Positions 25,574 through 34,591 of a DNA stretch of 64,000 bases are shown here, one piece after another. A model generated the notes under the pieces. That model saw only the letters and a list, made by a program, of their open reading frames with translations, was not told the origin of the DNA and did not search any database. The DNA is taken from assembly GCA_024235415.1 (NCBI GenBank), contig JACKML010000007.1, forward strand, positions 62,001 through 126,000, given 5' to 3'. A program made the position numbers and the translations under genes. Each line of letters starts with the position of its first letter. Positions within the stretch are counted from its first letter, which is position 1. The DNA comes from Chromatiaceae bacterium. Its GTDB lineage: Bacteria; Pseudomonadota; Gammaproteobacteria; Chromatiales; Chromatiaceae.

Positions 25574-25667
25574 ACCCGCCCCCGGTCGACACAGCGGGCC
25601 CGGCGGTTGAGCCACCATGCCGGAGTCTGTTCAAATTGCCGCTCTGCGCAGCCAATTGAGCACCAAG

Positions 25668-26588
25668 ATGCCCGACCGCCCCGATATCGACGCCGTCAAG
25701 ACCTACCTGCTGGACCTGCAGGAGCGTATCTGCGCCGCCCTCGCCGCCGAGGACGGCCAGCGCTTCCGAGAGGACAGCTGGGACAGGCCCGGCGGTGGTG
25801 GCGGCCGTTCGCGGGTTCTCGAAGGCGGCAACGTGTTCGAAAAGGCCGGGGTCAATTTCTCACATGTGTTCGGCGACGGGCTGCCGCCCTCGGCGACCGC
25901 TCAACGACCCGAGCTGGCCGGTCGGCGTTTTCAGGCGATGGGGGTGTCGCTGGTGATCCACCCGCACAACCCCCATGTCCCGACCTCGCACGCCAACGTG
26001 CGTTTCTTCATCGCCGAGAAAGACGGCGCCGAGCCGGTGTGGTGGTTCGGCGGCGGCTTCGACCTCACGCCCTATTACGGGCAGCGTGAAGACGCACGCC
26101 ACTGGCATGCCACGGCCAGGGCGGCGTGCGAACCGTTCGGTGACGACGTCTACCCGCGCTTCAAGAAATGGTGCGACGACTATTTCTTCCTCAGGCACCG
26201 CGCCGAGCCGCGCGGCATCGGCGGCCTGTTCTTCGACGACTTGAACGACTGGGGCTTCGAGCGCTCGTTCGCGTTCATGCGCAGCGTCGGCGACCACTAT
26301 GTCCCCGCGTATCTGCCGATCGTGCAGCGCCGTCGCGCCACGCCGTTCGGCGAACGCGAACGGGAATTCCAGCTGTACCGGCGCGGCCGTTATGTCGAGT
26401 TCAACCTGGTGTACGACCGCGGCACGATCTTCGGGCTGCAGACCGGTGGCCGCACCGAGTCGATCCTGATGTCGCTGCCGCCACTGGTCAGCTGGCGATA
26501 CGACTGGAAGCCGCAGCCGGGCAGCGCCGAGGCCGAGCTGTACGAGGTGTTCCTGCAGCCACGTGACTGGTTGGCCGACGACACCTGA
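25668..26588 (+). CDS. hemF: Oxygen-dependent coproporphyrinogen III oxidase
   Basis: HemF converts coproporphyrinogen III to protoporphyrinogen IX using oxygen. Family motifs include RFREDSWDRPGGGGGRSRVL near the start, WWFGGGFDLTPYY in the middle, and RYVEFNLVYDRGT near the C-terminus. I favour the ATG at 25668 (306 residues, beginning MPDRPDIDAVKTYLLDLQ), which aligns with usual HemF starts; an ATG at 25617 would add 17 residues. In Pseudomonas hemF lies shortly after tsaC; here the reductase operon intervenes. Confidence 0.96.
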   Translation: MPDRPDIDAVKTYLLDLQERICAALAAEDGQRFREDSWDRPGGGGGRSRVLEGGNVFEKAGVNFSHVFGDGLPPSATAQRPELAGRRFQAMGVSLVIHPHNPHVPTSHANVRFFIAEKDGAEPVWWFGGGFDLTPYYGQREDARHWHATARAACEPFGDDVYPRFKKWCDDYFFLRHRAEPRGIGGLFFDDLNDWGFERSFAFMRSVGDHYVPAYLPIVQRRRATPFGEREREFQLYRRGRYVEFNLVYDRGTIFGLQTGGRTESILMSLPPLVSWRYDWKPQPGSAEAELYEVFLQPRDWLADDT

Positions 26589-26597
26589 GCCGCAGGA

Positions 26598-26612
26598 GGC
26601 CAGCCTCTGGCC
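26598..26612. terminator. Short hairpin between convergent hemF and thioredoxin genes
   Basis: GGCCAG at 26598-26603 pairs with CTGGCC at 26607-26612 across a 3-nt loop. It lies in the 75-bp gap between converging genes. No T-tract follows, so a terminator role is only positional. Confidence 0.3.
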
Positions 26613-26663
26613 GATCGCCCGGGTGACAGAATCGCCGAGGGGGCTTGGCAGCCGCGCCCGCGC

Positions 26664-27017
26664 CTAGCCTGCCGCCGCCAGGTGTTCGTCGATCCACTGC
26701 GTGATCCAGTGCGCGGCACGGGCGCCGGCGAAGTGGCCGAGGTCGCGGCCATCGCGGAACAGCATCACCGTGGGGAAGCCGCGCAGCCGGTAGCGCCCGG
26801 CCAGCTTCATGTTCTCCCCCTCGTCCACCTCGACCTTGGCCAGACGCACACGCCCCTGCATGTCGTTGACCACGCGGGCCAGCTGCGGCGCGATCGCATG
26901 GCAGGGTGCACACCAGTCGGCCCAGAAATCGACCAGTATCGGCACCTCGTGCGAACCGGCGATCACCCGTTGCTCGAAGTCATCCAGGTGGCACTCGAAA
27001 ATCATTGCGTCCGCCAT
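26664..27017 (-). CDS. Thioredoxin family protein with WCAPC active site
   Basis: This 117-residue protein has the thioredoxin fold: VPILVDFWADWCAPC (residues about 25-39), KVEVDEG, and the cis-Pro in RGFPTVMLF. The active site is CAPC rather than the CGPC of classic thioredoxin; Ala in the dipeptide changes the redox potential somewhat but is found in some thioredoxins. There is no signal peptide, so it is cytoplasmic. It follows the DUF302 gene by 3 bp on the same strand, so the two are an operon. Confidence 0.9.
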   Translation of the reverse strand: MADAMIFECHLDDFEQRVIAGSHEVPILVDFWADWCAPCHAIAPQLARVVNDMQGRVRLAKVEVDEGENMKLAGRYRLRGFPTVMLFRDGRDLGHFAGARAAHWITQWIDEHLAAAG

Positions 27018-27020
27018 GGC

Positions 27021-27500
27021 CTATCGCCCCTCTGCTGCGGCCGCAGCGGTCTGCAGCGCCCGGGTGATCACGTCTTCGATCTCCTGCACCACCGCAATCC
27101 CCGGGCTGCCCACGGCAATGGTGGTCGGACGCGCGAACAGGATCCGGGTCACGCCGTCCTTTTCGACCAGATTGACGCGCAGCGGGCACAGCGCCAGCAG
27201 GTCCGGGTCGGCATTGCTGACCTGGTTGGCGTACCACGCGTTGCACACGACGATGCTGCGGATACCGTCAAGCCGGTTGCGGTTCAGCTCGTCGCCCCAG
27301 CGCTCTGCAAAGCCGGCCATGCTCGCGCCCAGGTCGGCCTCGAACACCACCCAGAACTTCGCCTCCTCGAGTGCGGCATACACCGCCTCGTGGGTAACGG
27401 CCATCGGGGCCCTGGCATCCACACGGTATACACCCGGCGGCACCGCCAGTACGGTGCATGAAAGCAGCATGAGCAGCAGCGCGAACAGGGACTTCTTCAT
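27021..27500 (-). CDS. DUF302 domain-containing exported protein
   Basis: This 159-residue protein starts with a signal peptide (MKKSLFALLLMLLSCTVLA) and has the DUF302 domain, whose pattern includes an early ALEEAKFWVVFE and a later NLVEKDGVTRILFARP. DUF302 proteins are common in sulfur-oxidising and marine proteobacteria and have no firmly known function. A Cys pair (VCNAWY and LCPLRV) may form a disulfide. It is the first gene of an operon with the thioredoxin and is divergent from hemC. Confidence 0.85.
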   Translation of the reverse strand: MKKSLFALLLMLLSCTVLAVPPGVYRVDARAPMAVTHEAVYAALEEAKFWVVFEADLGASMAGFAERWGDELNRNRLDGIRSIVVCNAWYANQVSNADPDLLALCPLRVNLVEKDGVTRILFARPTTIAVGSPGIAVVQEIEDVITRALQTAAAAAEGR

Positions 27501-27589
27501 CGCGATTTCTCCAGAGAATCAGGCGGCGGATTGTAACCTGCGGACGCGCGCCAGGCGCGCTGGACGCCGCGCGGCCTTTGTCAGAAGCG

Positions 27590-27612
27590 GCGCCAACCAT
27601 TAGCATTGGCGC
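27590..27612. promoter_or_regulatory. Inverted repeat upstream of hemC
   Basis: Perfect 7-bp arms, GCGCCAA (27590-27596) and TTGGCGC (27606-27612), are separated by 9 nt and followed by TTTC. It lies 28 bp before the hemC ATG. It may be an operator or an RNA hairpin in the leader; nothing in the sequence decides between them. Confidence 0.4.
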
Positions 27613-27640
27613 TTTCGTCAAACCCGGCCGGCCAACCGCA

Positions 27641-28573
27641 ATGTCTGAGCATCGAATCCGCATCGCCACCCGCAAATCGCCGCTCGCCATGTGGCAGGCG
27701 GAGCATGTCGCCGAGATGCTGCGCCAGGCGCACGACGGACTCACGGTCGAGATCCACGGCATGAGTACCGAGGGCGACAAGATCCTGGACACACCGCTGG
27801 CGAAGATCGGCGGCAAGGGCCTGTTCGTCAAGGAACTCGAACAGCGCATGCTCGCCGGCGATGCCGATATCGCGGTGCACTCGATGAAGGACGTGCCAGT
27901 CGACCTGCCGGACGGCCTGCACCTCTCGGTGATCCTGGAACGCGAGGATCCGCGCGACGCCTTTGTCTCGAATCACCATGCCAGCCTGGTGGCCTTGCCC
28001 GAGGGCGCCCGGGTCGGCACCTCGAGCCTGCGCCGCCAATGCCAGCTGGCCGACCGTCGGCCCGACCTGCAGATCATCCCGCTGCGCGGCAACGTCAACA
28101 CCCGCCTACGCAAACTCGACGAGGAGGCGTACGACGCGATCATCCTGGCCTCGGCCGGCCTGCTGCGCCTCGGCCTGGGCGAGCGCATCCGCAGCTTCAT
28201 CCCGACCGGGGAAAGCCTGCCAGCGATCGGCCAGGGTGCAATCGGGATCGAATGCCGGGCTGAGGATGCGCGGATCAACGACCTGCTGGCCCCCCTGCAT
28301 CACGAGCCGACCGCATCGTGCGTGCGCGCCGAGCGCGCGATGAACCATCGCCTGCAGGGCGGCTGCCAGGTCCCGATCGGCGGCCACGCCACGCTGCATG
28401 ACGGCGAGATCCACCTGCGCGGACTGGTGGGCACGATCGACGGCAGCGAGGTGATCCGTGCCGAGACACGGGGCGCACAGGCCGATGCGGAGCAGCTCGG
28501 CCAATCGGTCGCCGAGGAACTGCTGGCCCACGGTGCAGCCGAGATCCTGCGCGAACTGTACGCCGGCGCCTGA
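27641..28573 (+). CDS. hemC: Porphobilinogen deaminase (hydroxymethylbilane synthase)
   Basis: HemC joins four porphobilinogens into hydroxymethylbilane on a dipyrromethane cofactor. The 310-residue protein shows RIATRKSPLAMWQA at the start, KDVPVDLPDG, and the cofactor Cys in HRLQGGCQVPIGG near residue 240. The ATG at 27641 places the conserved N-terminus correctly. hemD begins 4 bp after its stop, so the pair is coupled. The leader contains an inverted repeat. Confidence 0.97.
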   Translation: MSEHRIRIATRKSPLAMWQAEHVAEMLRQAHDGLTVEIHGMSTEGDKILDTPLAKIGGKGLFVKELEQRMLAGDADIAVHSMKDVPVDLPDGLHLSVILEREDPRDAFVSNHHASLVALPEGARVGTSSLRRQCQLADRRPDLQIIPLRGNVNTRLRKLDEEAYDAIILASAGLLRLGLGERIRSFIPTGESLPAIGQGAIGIECRAEDARINDLLAPLHHEPTASCVRAERAMNHRLQGGCQVPIGGHATLHDGEIHLRGLVGTIDGSEVIRAETRGAQADAEQLGQSVAEELLAHGAAEILRELYAGA

Positions 28574-28577
28574 TCCC

Positions 28578-29360
28578 GTGAACCCGAATCCGCCGTGCAA
28601 TCTGGCCGGACTGAGCGTGCTGGTCACCCGGCCCGCGCACCAATCCGACAGCCTGTGTGACCTCATTCAGACCGCGCACGGGCGCCCTGTGCGCTTCCCC
28701 GCGCTGGAGATCCTCGGTCCAGGTGACAAGCATGCGGCGCGCCTGGCACTGGCCGGGGCGAGCACGGCCGATCTGCTGATCTTCGTCAGCGCCAATGCGG
28801 TGCAGTTCGCATTCCCGCTGCTGCCCGCGCAGCTGCCGGTCGATGTGGACATCGCCGCCGTGGGTACGGCGACCGCGCATGCGCTCGAAGAGAAAGGACT
28901 GGACCCGACGCTGGTGCCGCAGCGCATGGACAGCGAGGGCCTGTTGCAGCTGCCGGCCCTGCAGTCGGCACACGGAAAATCGGTGTTCATCCTGCGCGGC
29001 AACGGCGGCCGCGAGCTGCTCGGCGAGACCTTGCGCGAGCGTGGCGCCACGGTGCAGCAGGTCGAGGTCTACCGCCGCCAGCTGCCACAGCGTGCCGGCG
29101 CAGCGGCCAACCTGGTGCGCAACTGGAGCCAGCTGGCGCAGGTTGTGACCGCGACCAGCAACATGATCCTGGACAACCTGTTTGACCTGCTTGGCGACGC
29201 GGGGGCGGAACTGCTGTGCACGACACCGCTGGTGGTGGTCAGCCAGCGCATGGCCGAACATGCGCTCGAGCGCGGCTGCCAGAGCGTGTACGTCGCCGCC
29301 TCGGCCACTGACGCCGACGTCCTGGCGACCCTTTGCGAAGTAAACGACGATGTCGCCTGA
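28578..29360 (+). CDS. hemD: Uroporphyrinogen-III synthase
   Basis: HemD closes and isomerises hydroxymethylbilane to uroporphyrinogen III. Sequence conservation is low in this family, but the 260-residue length, the two-domain layout, the early VLVTRPAHQ and the later TATSNMILDNL segment all fit. The start is GTG at 28578, inferred from the position right after the hemC stop. Gene order hemC-hemD-hemX-hemY is standard. Confidence 0.93.
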   Translation: MNPNPPCNLAGLSVLVTRPAHQSDSLCDLIQTAHGRPVRFPALEILGPGDKHAARLALAGASTADLLIFVSANAVQFAFPLLPAQLPVDVDIAAVGTATAHALEEKGLDPTLVPQRMDSEGLLQLPALQSAHGKSVFILRGNGGRELLGETLRERGATVQQVEVYRRQLPQRAGAAANLVRNWSQLAQVVTATSNMILDNLFDLLGDAGAELLCTTPLVVVSQRMAEHALERGCQSVYVAASATDADVLATLCEVNDDVA

Positions 29361-29439
29361 GCGGTCGCTTTGCTAGTCTTGCTACTATCCGCAAGACAAT
29401 GACAACGCCGTACAACAGCGACCCGGTGCACCATCCAGT

Positions 29440-30666
29440 ATGAACGAGCAAGATCCCAAGCCGGGCGTCGTGATCGACGTCACACCGGACCCCGTGAACG
29501 ACGCGCCAGGCGATTCGGACAGATCGCAACAGGCCGATAGCGACACCATCAGCCGCGACGGCCGGGGACGCGCGCTGGCGCTCCCGGTCGCGCTGGTTGC
29601 GCTACTCGGCGTGGGTGCCGCCGCGGTGGTGGGTTTTCGCTACTGGTCAGATATGGCCAACGACCTGGCGGCCATGGATGCACGCGTGCAGGCGGCACAC
29701 AGCCAGCAGCAACAGCTGCAGCAGTCACTGACAGAGGCCACCACGGCGCTGCGTGCGCAGGAGAATGCACTCGGCGACCAGCGCAATGTCCTGACCCAGC
29801 AGCGCTCCGCCGTCGATCAGGCGCGCGCCGCGTTCGAGCAGCAGGAACAGAAACTGGCCGACGAGAACCTCCGCCTGCAGGAACGCGAGGCCGAACTGCG
29901 TGCCGCAGTGGCCGACGTGCACCGACGGGTCGGACGCTCCGGGACGCAGTGGATGATCGCCGAGACCGAGTACCTGCTGCGTATCGCCAATCATCGGCTG
30001 ATCCTGGCGCGCGATACCGATACCGCACGCGTCGCCCTGGAGCTGGCCGACCAGCGTCTGCGCGACACCCAGGACCCGGGCTGGGCCGGGGTGCGCGAAC
30101 AGATAGCGCGCGACATAGCCCGCCTGGGCAGCTTCGAGACCCCGGACAGTGCCGGCCTGGCGGCGCGGCTGGCTGCCCTGATCGACGAGATCCCGCAGCT
30201 GAAGATCGCGCGCGCCACCATCGGGCCCGAACGCACCCTGCCCGAGCGCACCGACGCGTCGGCCGGCGAGCGCAACTGGGACACCCTGCTCGATGACCTG
30301 TGGGCCGGGCTCAAGGACACGGTACGCATCCGCGAACGCGACAAGCCGGTGCAGGCCATGCTGGCCCCGGAACACCAGTTCTTCCTGTATGAAAACCTCA
30401 AGCTGCACCTCGAAGCGGCACGCCTTGGATTGGCGCGCAGTGACCAGGCGCTGTTCCACGACAACCTGCAGGTGGCATTGGACTGGCTGGGCCGGTATTT
30501 CGAGGCGGGCGACCACACCACGGCCGCGTTGCGCAGCGCGCTGGAGGAGATGCTGGCACTCGACATCCATCCCGCGCTCCCGGACATCAGCCAGTCACTG
30601 CGCGCGCTCAAAGTCCGCCAGGACCTGATGGATGACATCGCACCCGCCGGGACAGAGTCGAAATGA
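29440..30666 (+). CDS. hemX: HemX-like membrane protein
   Basis: This 408-residue protein has a cytoplasmic acidic N-terminus, one transmembrane helix (about residues 46-66, LALPVALVALLGVGAAAVVG), a coiled coil (about 75-165), and a periplasmic domain (MIAETEYLLRIANHRL and onward). Many databases call this family uroporphyrinogen-III C-methyltransferase, but it lacks the methyltransferase fold; the true role in haem synthesis is unclear. It overlaps hemY by 4 bp (ATGA). Confidence 0.9.
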   Translation: MNEQDPKPGVVIDVTPDPVNDAPGDSDRSQQADSDTISRDGRGRALALPVALVALLGVGAAAVVGFRYWSDMANDLAAMDARVQAAHSQQQQLQQSLTEATTALRAQENALGDQRNVLTQQRSAVDQARAAFEQQEQKLADENLRLQEREAELRAAVADVHRRVGRSGTQWMIAETEYLLRIANHRLILARDTDTARVALELADQRLRDTQDPGWAGVREQIARDIARLGSFETPDSAGLAARLAALIDEIPQLKIARATIGPERTLPERTDASAGERNWDTLLDDLWAGLKDTVRIRERDKPVQAMLAPEHQFFLYENLKLHLEAARLGLARSDQALFHDNLQVALDWLGRYFEAGDHTTAALRSALEEMLALDIHPALPDISQSLRALKVRQDLMDDIAPAGTESK

Positions 30667-31970
30667 GGTTACTGCTCAAGATCTGGCTGTTCATCCTCGC
30701 GGGCGCGGGGATCGGCGTGGTGCTGAGCCGGGATACCGGCTACGTGCTGCTGTCGTTCGGCAACTACACCGTGGAGATGAGCCTGGCGCTGCTGCTGTTG
30801 CTGCTCGCCACGCTGTTTGTGGCACTGTATTTCGGCATTCGTCTGGTCGTGCGCACCCTGCACCTGCCACACGATGTGCGTCTTTGGAAACAACGGCGCG
30901 GTTCGCGCATGGCCCAGCAGGCGATGACACGGGGACTGCTGGAGATGTCGGAAGGCAACTGGCGCAGCGCGGAGAAACGCCTGGTGCGCTTCGCCGACCG
31001 GTCGGAGACCCCGCTGCTGAACTATCTCGCCGCGGCACGCGCCGCACAGCTGCAAAGCGCGCACGACAGGCGCGACCAGTATATCCGCCTGGCCCACGAA
31101 TGCATGCCGTCGGCGGACGTCGCCGTCAGCCTGACACAGGCCGAGCTGCAGCTGGCGGATCATCAGCTCGAACAGGCCCTGGCGACCCTGAAGCACCTGC
31201 GCAGCGTGGCACCCAGACACACCTATGTACTGCGCCTGCTGCGCCGCCTCTACGAGCAGCTCGGTGACTGGGAACACCTGCGCGAGTTGTTGCCGGAGCT
31301 GCGCCGCCGCAAGGTCGAAGACGAGACCGACCTGCAGCGCCTGGAAGTCCGTACCCACCGCGCGCTGCTCGAACACGCCTTCCTGGCCAACGACGAGCGC
31401 CGCCTGAGCATGGCCTGGGCCGACGTACCGCGGGCGTTGCGCGACGATCCGCAGGTCCTCGGTGACTACACCGGCTATCTGCAGGAATCGGGCGAGCACG
31501 CCAGGGCCGAGCAGCTATTGCGCGAGGCCCTGCGCAAACACTGGGATCCGGTGCTTATCGAGACCTACGGCCTGCTGGAAACGGGGGAGCCGGGCAAGCA
31601 GCTTTCACACATGGAACGCCTGCTCAGCGATCACCCTGACGACCCGACACTGCTGCTGACACTGGGGCGGCTGAGCCTGCGCGCCCAGCTGTGGGGCAAG
31701 GCGCGCGGTTACCTGGAGGCCTGCATCGGGCGCAACGGCTCACCCCAGGCCTATCACGAACTCGGCCAATTGCTCGAACGCATGCACGAACCCGACAAGG
31801 CCATCGAGATCTACCGCCGTGGTCTGTCCGGTACCGGCGGACCTAGCCCGGTCCCGCTACCTCACGATATCCGCAAGACCAAGGTCAACCGGCCGATGCT
31901 CGACGAGCAGCCGGCCGCACCCGCCCCACATGGGGCCGCGCCCGCACACCCGGAGCCGAGTTCCGGCTGA
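30663..31970 (+). CDS. hemY: HemY-like protein with N-terminal membrane helices and TPR repeats
   Basis: This 435-residue protein starts MRLLLKIWLFILAGAGIG, has two membrane helices within the first 65 residues (HemY_N domain), and then a long helical tetratricopeptide-type region facing the cytoplasm or periplasm. In proteobacteria this gene is named hemY by position in the hem operon; it is not the protoporphyrinogen oxidase HemY of Gram-positives. It probably acts in assembly of haem-synthesis complexes. It overlaps hemX and ends the operon. Confidence 0.9.
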   Translation: MRLLLKIWLFILAGAGIGVVLSRDTGYVLLSFGNYTVEMSLALLLLLLATLFVALYFGIRLVVRTLHLPHDVRLWKQRRGSRMAQQAMTRGLLEMSEGNWRSAEKRLVRFADRSETPLLNYLAAARAAQLQSAHDRRDQYIRLAHECMPSADVAVSLTQAELQLADHQLEQALATLKHLRSVAPRHTYVLRLLRRLYEQLGDWEHLRELLPELRRRKVEDETDLQRLEVRTHRALLEHAFLANDERRLSMAWADVPRALRDDPQVLGDYTGYLQESGEHARAEQLLREALRKHWDPVLIETYGLLETGEPGKQLSHMERLLSDHPDDPTLLLTLGRLSLRAQLWGKARGYLEACIGRNGSPQAYHELGQLLERMHEPDKAIEIYRRGLSGTGGPSPVPLPHDIRKTKVNRPMLDEQPAAPAPHGAAPAHPEPSSG

Positions 31971-31988
31971 CCACCCACGCCGGTCTGT

Positions 31989-33008
31989 TCAGGCACCCCC
32001 GCTGGCGCCGGAATCGTCTGCGTAGTCGAACGAATCGAAGTGCATATGCGCCTCGGGCATGCCTGCAGCCAGGCAGGCCTCTCGCCCGGCACTGACCATC
32101 GGTGGCGGCCCCGCCATGTACAGATCGAACCCTGACAGGTCGGGGAAATCCTCGAGCACCGCCTCATGCACGAAGCCGCTGCGGCCTCGCCAGTCGGCAT
32201 CGGGCTCCGAGAGCACCGGTACGAAGGTGAAATTGGCGTGCTCGCGCGCCCACCGCTGCGGCAACTCGGGCAGGTAGAGGTCGCGCTGCGCGCGCACACC
32301 CCAGTACAGGTGGATCGGCTGGGGCATCTGCGAACGGAAGGCCTGTTCGATCTGCCCTTTCAGCGGGGCGAATCCGGTGCCGCCCCCCATGAAGATCATC
32401 GGGCGTGCCGAGTCCTCGTCCAGCACGAAGGTGCCAAGCGGCGCCTGGATGCGCAGGATGCTGCGCTCCTTCATCTGGTTGAACACCCAGTCGGTGAACT
32501 TGCCACCATCGACATGGCGGATGTGCAACTCGATGAACTCGTCGTCGAACGGTGCATTCGCAATCGAGAATGCACGCCGCCGACCGTCGGCCAACAGGAA
32601 ATCCAGGTACTGGCCGGCACGAAACTGCAGGCGCTGGTTGTCCGGAAGCTTCAGTTTCAGGCGCACCACATCGTGCGTCAGGTGGTCGACCGCATGTACC
32701 CGCACCGGCAGCAGCTTGACCTCGATCTCCTCGGGGGTCTCGACCTCGCGTGCGGCAATCCGCAGATCGCTGGCGGCGAATCCCTGGCATGGCAGGCACT
32801 TGCCCGCACCGATGTCGTCGAGCGCCGGCGGTGAGCCGTGATAGGTGACCTCGCCAGACACCAGGTCAGCGGCGCACGCGCCGCACCGCCCATTGCGACA
32901 ACCGTAAGGCAGCCCTACATTCTGTCGAATTGCGGCATCGAGAACGGTCTCGTTCTCCTCGATGTCGAACTGGTGCCCACTGCTATCGATCGTGACGGTA
33001 AAACTCAT
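31989..33008 (-). CDS. Ferredoxin-domain FAD/NAD(P)-dependent oxidoreductase
   Basis: This 339-residue protein has an N-terminal plant-type ferredoxin domain with [2Fe-2S] ligands in CRNGRCGACAADL and CLPC (residues about 37-85), then an FAD-binding barrel with RAFSIANAP, and an NAD(P) domain with GGGTGFAPLKG and a C-terminal AGPPPMV. It matches proteins often annotated as CDP-6-deoxy-delta-3,4-glucoseen reductase, an unlikely role here because no sugar pathway genes are adjacent. A flavin-reductase-like role linked to ubiD 4.4 kb away is possible, by analogy with ubiD-fre in Escherichia coli. The ATG at 33008 has AGGAAA upstream. Confidence 0.88.
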   Translation of the reverse strand: MSFTVTIDSSGHQFDIEENETVLDAAIRQNVGLPYGCRNGRCGACAADLVSGEVTYHGSPPALDDIGAGKCLPCQGFAASDLRIAAREVETPEEIEVKLLPVRVHAVDHLTHDVVRLKLKLPDNQRLQFRAGQYLDFLLADGRRRAFSIANAPFDDEFIELHIRHVDGGKFTDWVFNQMKERSILRIQAPLGTFVLDEDSARPMIFMGGGTGFAPLKGQIEQAFRSQMPQPIHLYWGVRAQRDLYLPELPQRWAREHANFTFVPVLSEPDADWRGRSGFVHEAVLEDFPDLSGFDLYMAGPPPMVSAGREACLAAGMPEAHMHFDSFDYADDSGASGGA

Positions 33009-33083
33009 GGTTTCCTGCAACTTGGGGTGCGAAACTTTGCAATTCTCGTTGATTTCAAAGGTTATTAAAACCGTGGGGTACAC

Positions 33084-33944
33084 ATGCTAATCGTCGGTTG
33101 CGGTGACGTTGGGCGAAGACTGGCCACGCGTGCACGTCAACGACACCAAGCGGTGTACTGTCTGGTAAGGCAGGATCGCAGCGTCGCCGACCTGCTGGAA
33201 AACGGCCTGAATGCAGCTGCCGTCGATCTCGACCTCACGACCCCCACGCTCACCGGTGAATGGGACCAGGGACAGGTGTTCTACCTCGCCCCGCCGCCGG
33301 CACAGGGCGGGACCGACCCACGCATGCAGCGTTTCCTCGCCGCACTGCCGACCAACAAACCACATCGCATCGTCTATATCAGCACCACCGGCGTATACGG
33401 CGACTGTGCCGGCGAGTGGGTCGACGAATCACGGCCGGCAAATCCGCAGGTCGATCGGGCACGCCGCCGCTTTGACGCCGAACAGCAGTTGCGGCATTGG
33501 CGCGATGCCGGCAACGGCACCCTTGTGGTACTGCGGGTCGCCGGTATCTACGGGCCCGGCAAGCTGCCACTCACACGCCTCAGGAGCAACACGCCGATGA
33601 TCGGCGCCGACGCCGCCCCCTGGACCAATCGCATCCACATCGACGACCTGGTCAGCGTTTGCGAGGCGGCCATGGCGCGTGGCAGGGACGGTGCGGTCTA
33701 CAACGTCAGCGATGGCCATCCTGGCAACATGCGCGACTATTTCGACCGGGTGGCCGATCTTTTTCAGCTGCCACGCGCGCCCCTGATCGGTGCCGACGAG
33801 GCCCTGACCGCGCTGTCGCCGGGCATGCTGTCATACCTCGCCGAGTCACGCCGACTCGACAACAGCCGCATGCTTGAAGAACTCGGTGTGACACTGCGCT
33901 ACCCGGACCTGGCGAGTGGGCTGGCGGCCTGCGTCTCGCGATAG
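33084..33944 (+). CDS. NAD(P)-dependent epimerase/dehydratase-like protein
   Basis: This 286-residue protein has an N-terminal Rossmann motif (IVGCGDVGRRLA) and resembles the YeeZ-type extended short-chain dehydrogenases. It has a YISTTGVYGD segment and an NRIHIDDLVSV segment typical of the family. A full catalytic Tyr-x-x-x-Lys is not evident, so enzymatic activity is uncertain. It is divergent from the ferredoxin-reductase and is followed by the HAD gene after 9 bp, so those two are probably co-transcribed. Confidence 0.82.
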   Translation: MLIVGCGDVGRRLATRARQRHQAVYCLVRQDRSVADLLENGLNAAAVDLDLTTPTLTGEWDQGQVFYLAPPPAQGGTDPRMQRFLAALPTNKPHRIVYISTTGVYGDCAGEWVDESRPANPQVDRARRRFDAEQQLRHWRDAGNGTLVVLRVAGIYGPGKLPLTRLRSNTPMIGADAAPWTNRIHIDDLVSVCEAAMARGRDGAVYNVSDGHPGNMRDYFDRVADLFQLPRAPLIGADEALTALSPGMLSYLAESRRLDNSRMLEELGVTLRYPDLASGLAACVSR

Positions 33945-33953
33945 GCCGCACAC

Positions 33954-34574
33954 ATGACACGACACACACCCGTGCAGGCGCTGCTGTTCGACCTCGGTGG
34001 CGTCCTGATCGATATCGACTTCGAACGCGTGTTCCGTGCCTGGGCTGCCCATACGACACTGCCACTCGACGAGATCCGCCAGCGCTTTGCCGCCGACACT
34101 GCCTACCAGCGGCACGAGCGCGGCGAACTGGACGGCCCAGCGTACTTCGCGCACCTGCGGCGGATTCTCGCGCTGGAATGCACGGAGTCGGTGATAGAGG
34201 TGGGTTGGAACGCGGTATTCGTCGGCGAGATCAGCGACACCCTGAGCCTGGTGCGTCACGCACGCACCGCGTTGCCGTGCTTCTGCTTCACCAACACCAA
34301 TGCCGTCCACCAGCAGATCTGGACGGCCGGCTATCCAGAGGTCGTCGGGCTGTTCGATGAGATCTTCGTGTCGTCGGAACTCGGACTGCGCAAACCCGAA
34401 CGACGCGCGTTCGACACCGTGGCGCAGCGCATTGGCATCGATCCGGCGGCAATCCTGTTCTTCGACGACCTGGCGCAGAACATCGATGGGGCGCACGCCG
34501 CGGGCTTCCAGGCAGTGCAGGTGCGGGGTCCGCATGACGTGCGCGCGGCACTCGTGCAAACGGGCTTGCTGTAG
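33954..34574 (+). CDS. HAD family hydrolase, YihX-like
   Basis: This 206-residue protein has haloacid dehalogenase motifs: motif I FDLGGVLIDID, motif II around CFTNTN, motif III Lys in LGLRKPE, and motif IV FFDDLAQN. In motif I the usual second Asp is Gly (DLGGV), as in YihX-type sugar-phosphate phosphatases, where the neighbouring residues substitute. Likely a cytoplasmic sugar-phosphate phosphatase; substrate unknown. It follows the epimerase-like gene. Confidence 0.88.
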   Translation: MTRHTPVQALLFDLGGVLIDIDFERVFRAWAAHTTLPLDEIRQRFAADTAYQRHERGELDGPAYFAHLRRILALECTESVIEVGWNAVFVGEISDTLSLVRHARTALPCFCFTNTNAVHQQIWTAGYPEVVGLFDEIFVSSELGLRKPERRAFDTVAQRIGIDPAAILFFDDLAQNIDGAHAAGFQAVQVRGPHDVRAALVQTGLL

Positions 34575-34591
34575 GCCGGCAGACGCAGCAG

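Noticed and set aside
29440..30666. Uroporphyrinogen-III methyltransferase activity for HemX
   Set aside because: The protein is a membrane-anchored coiled-coil protein lacking the methyltransferase fold; the common name is positional.
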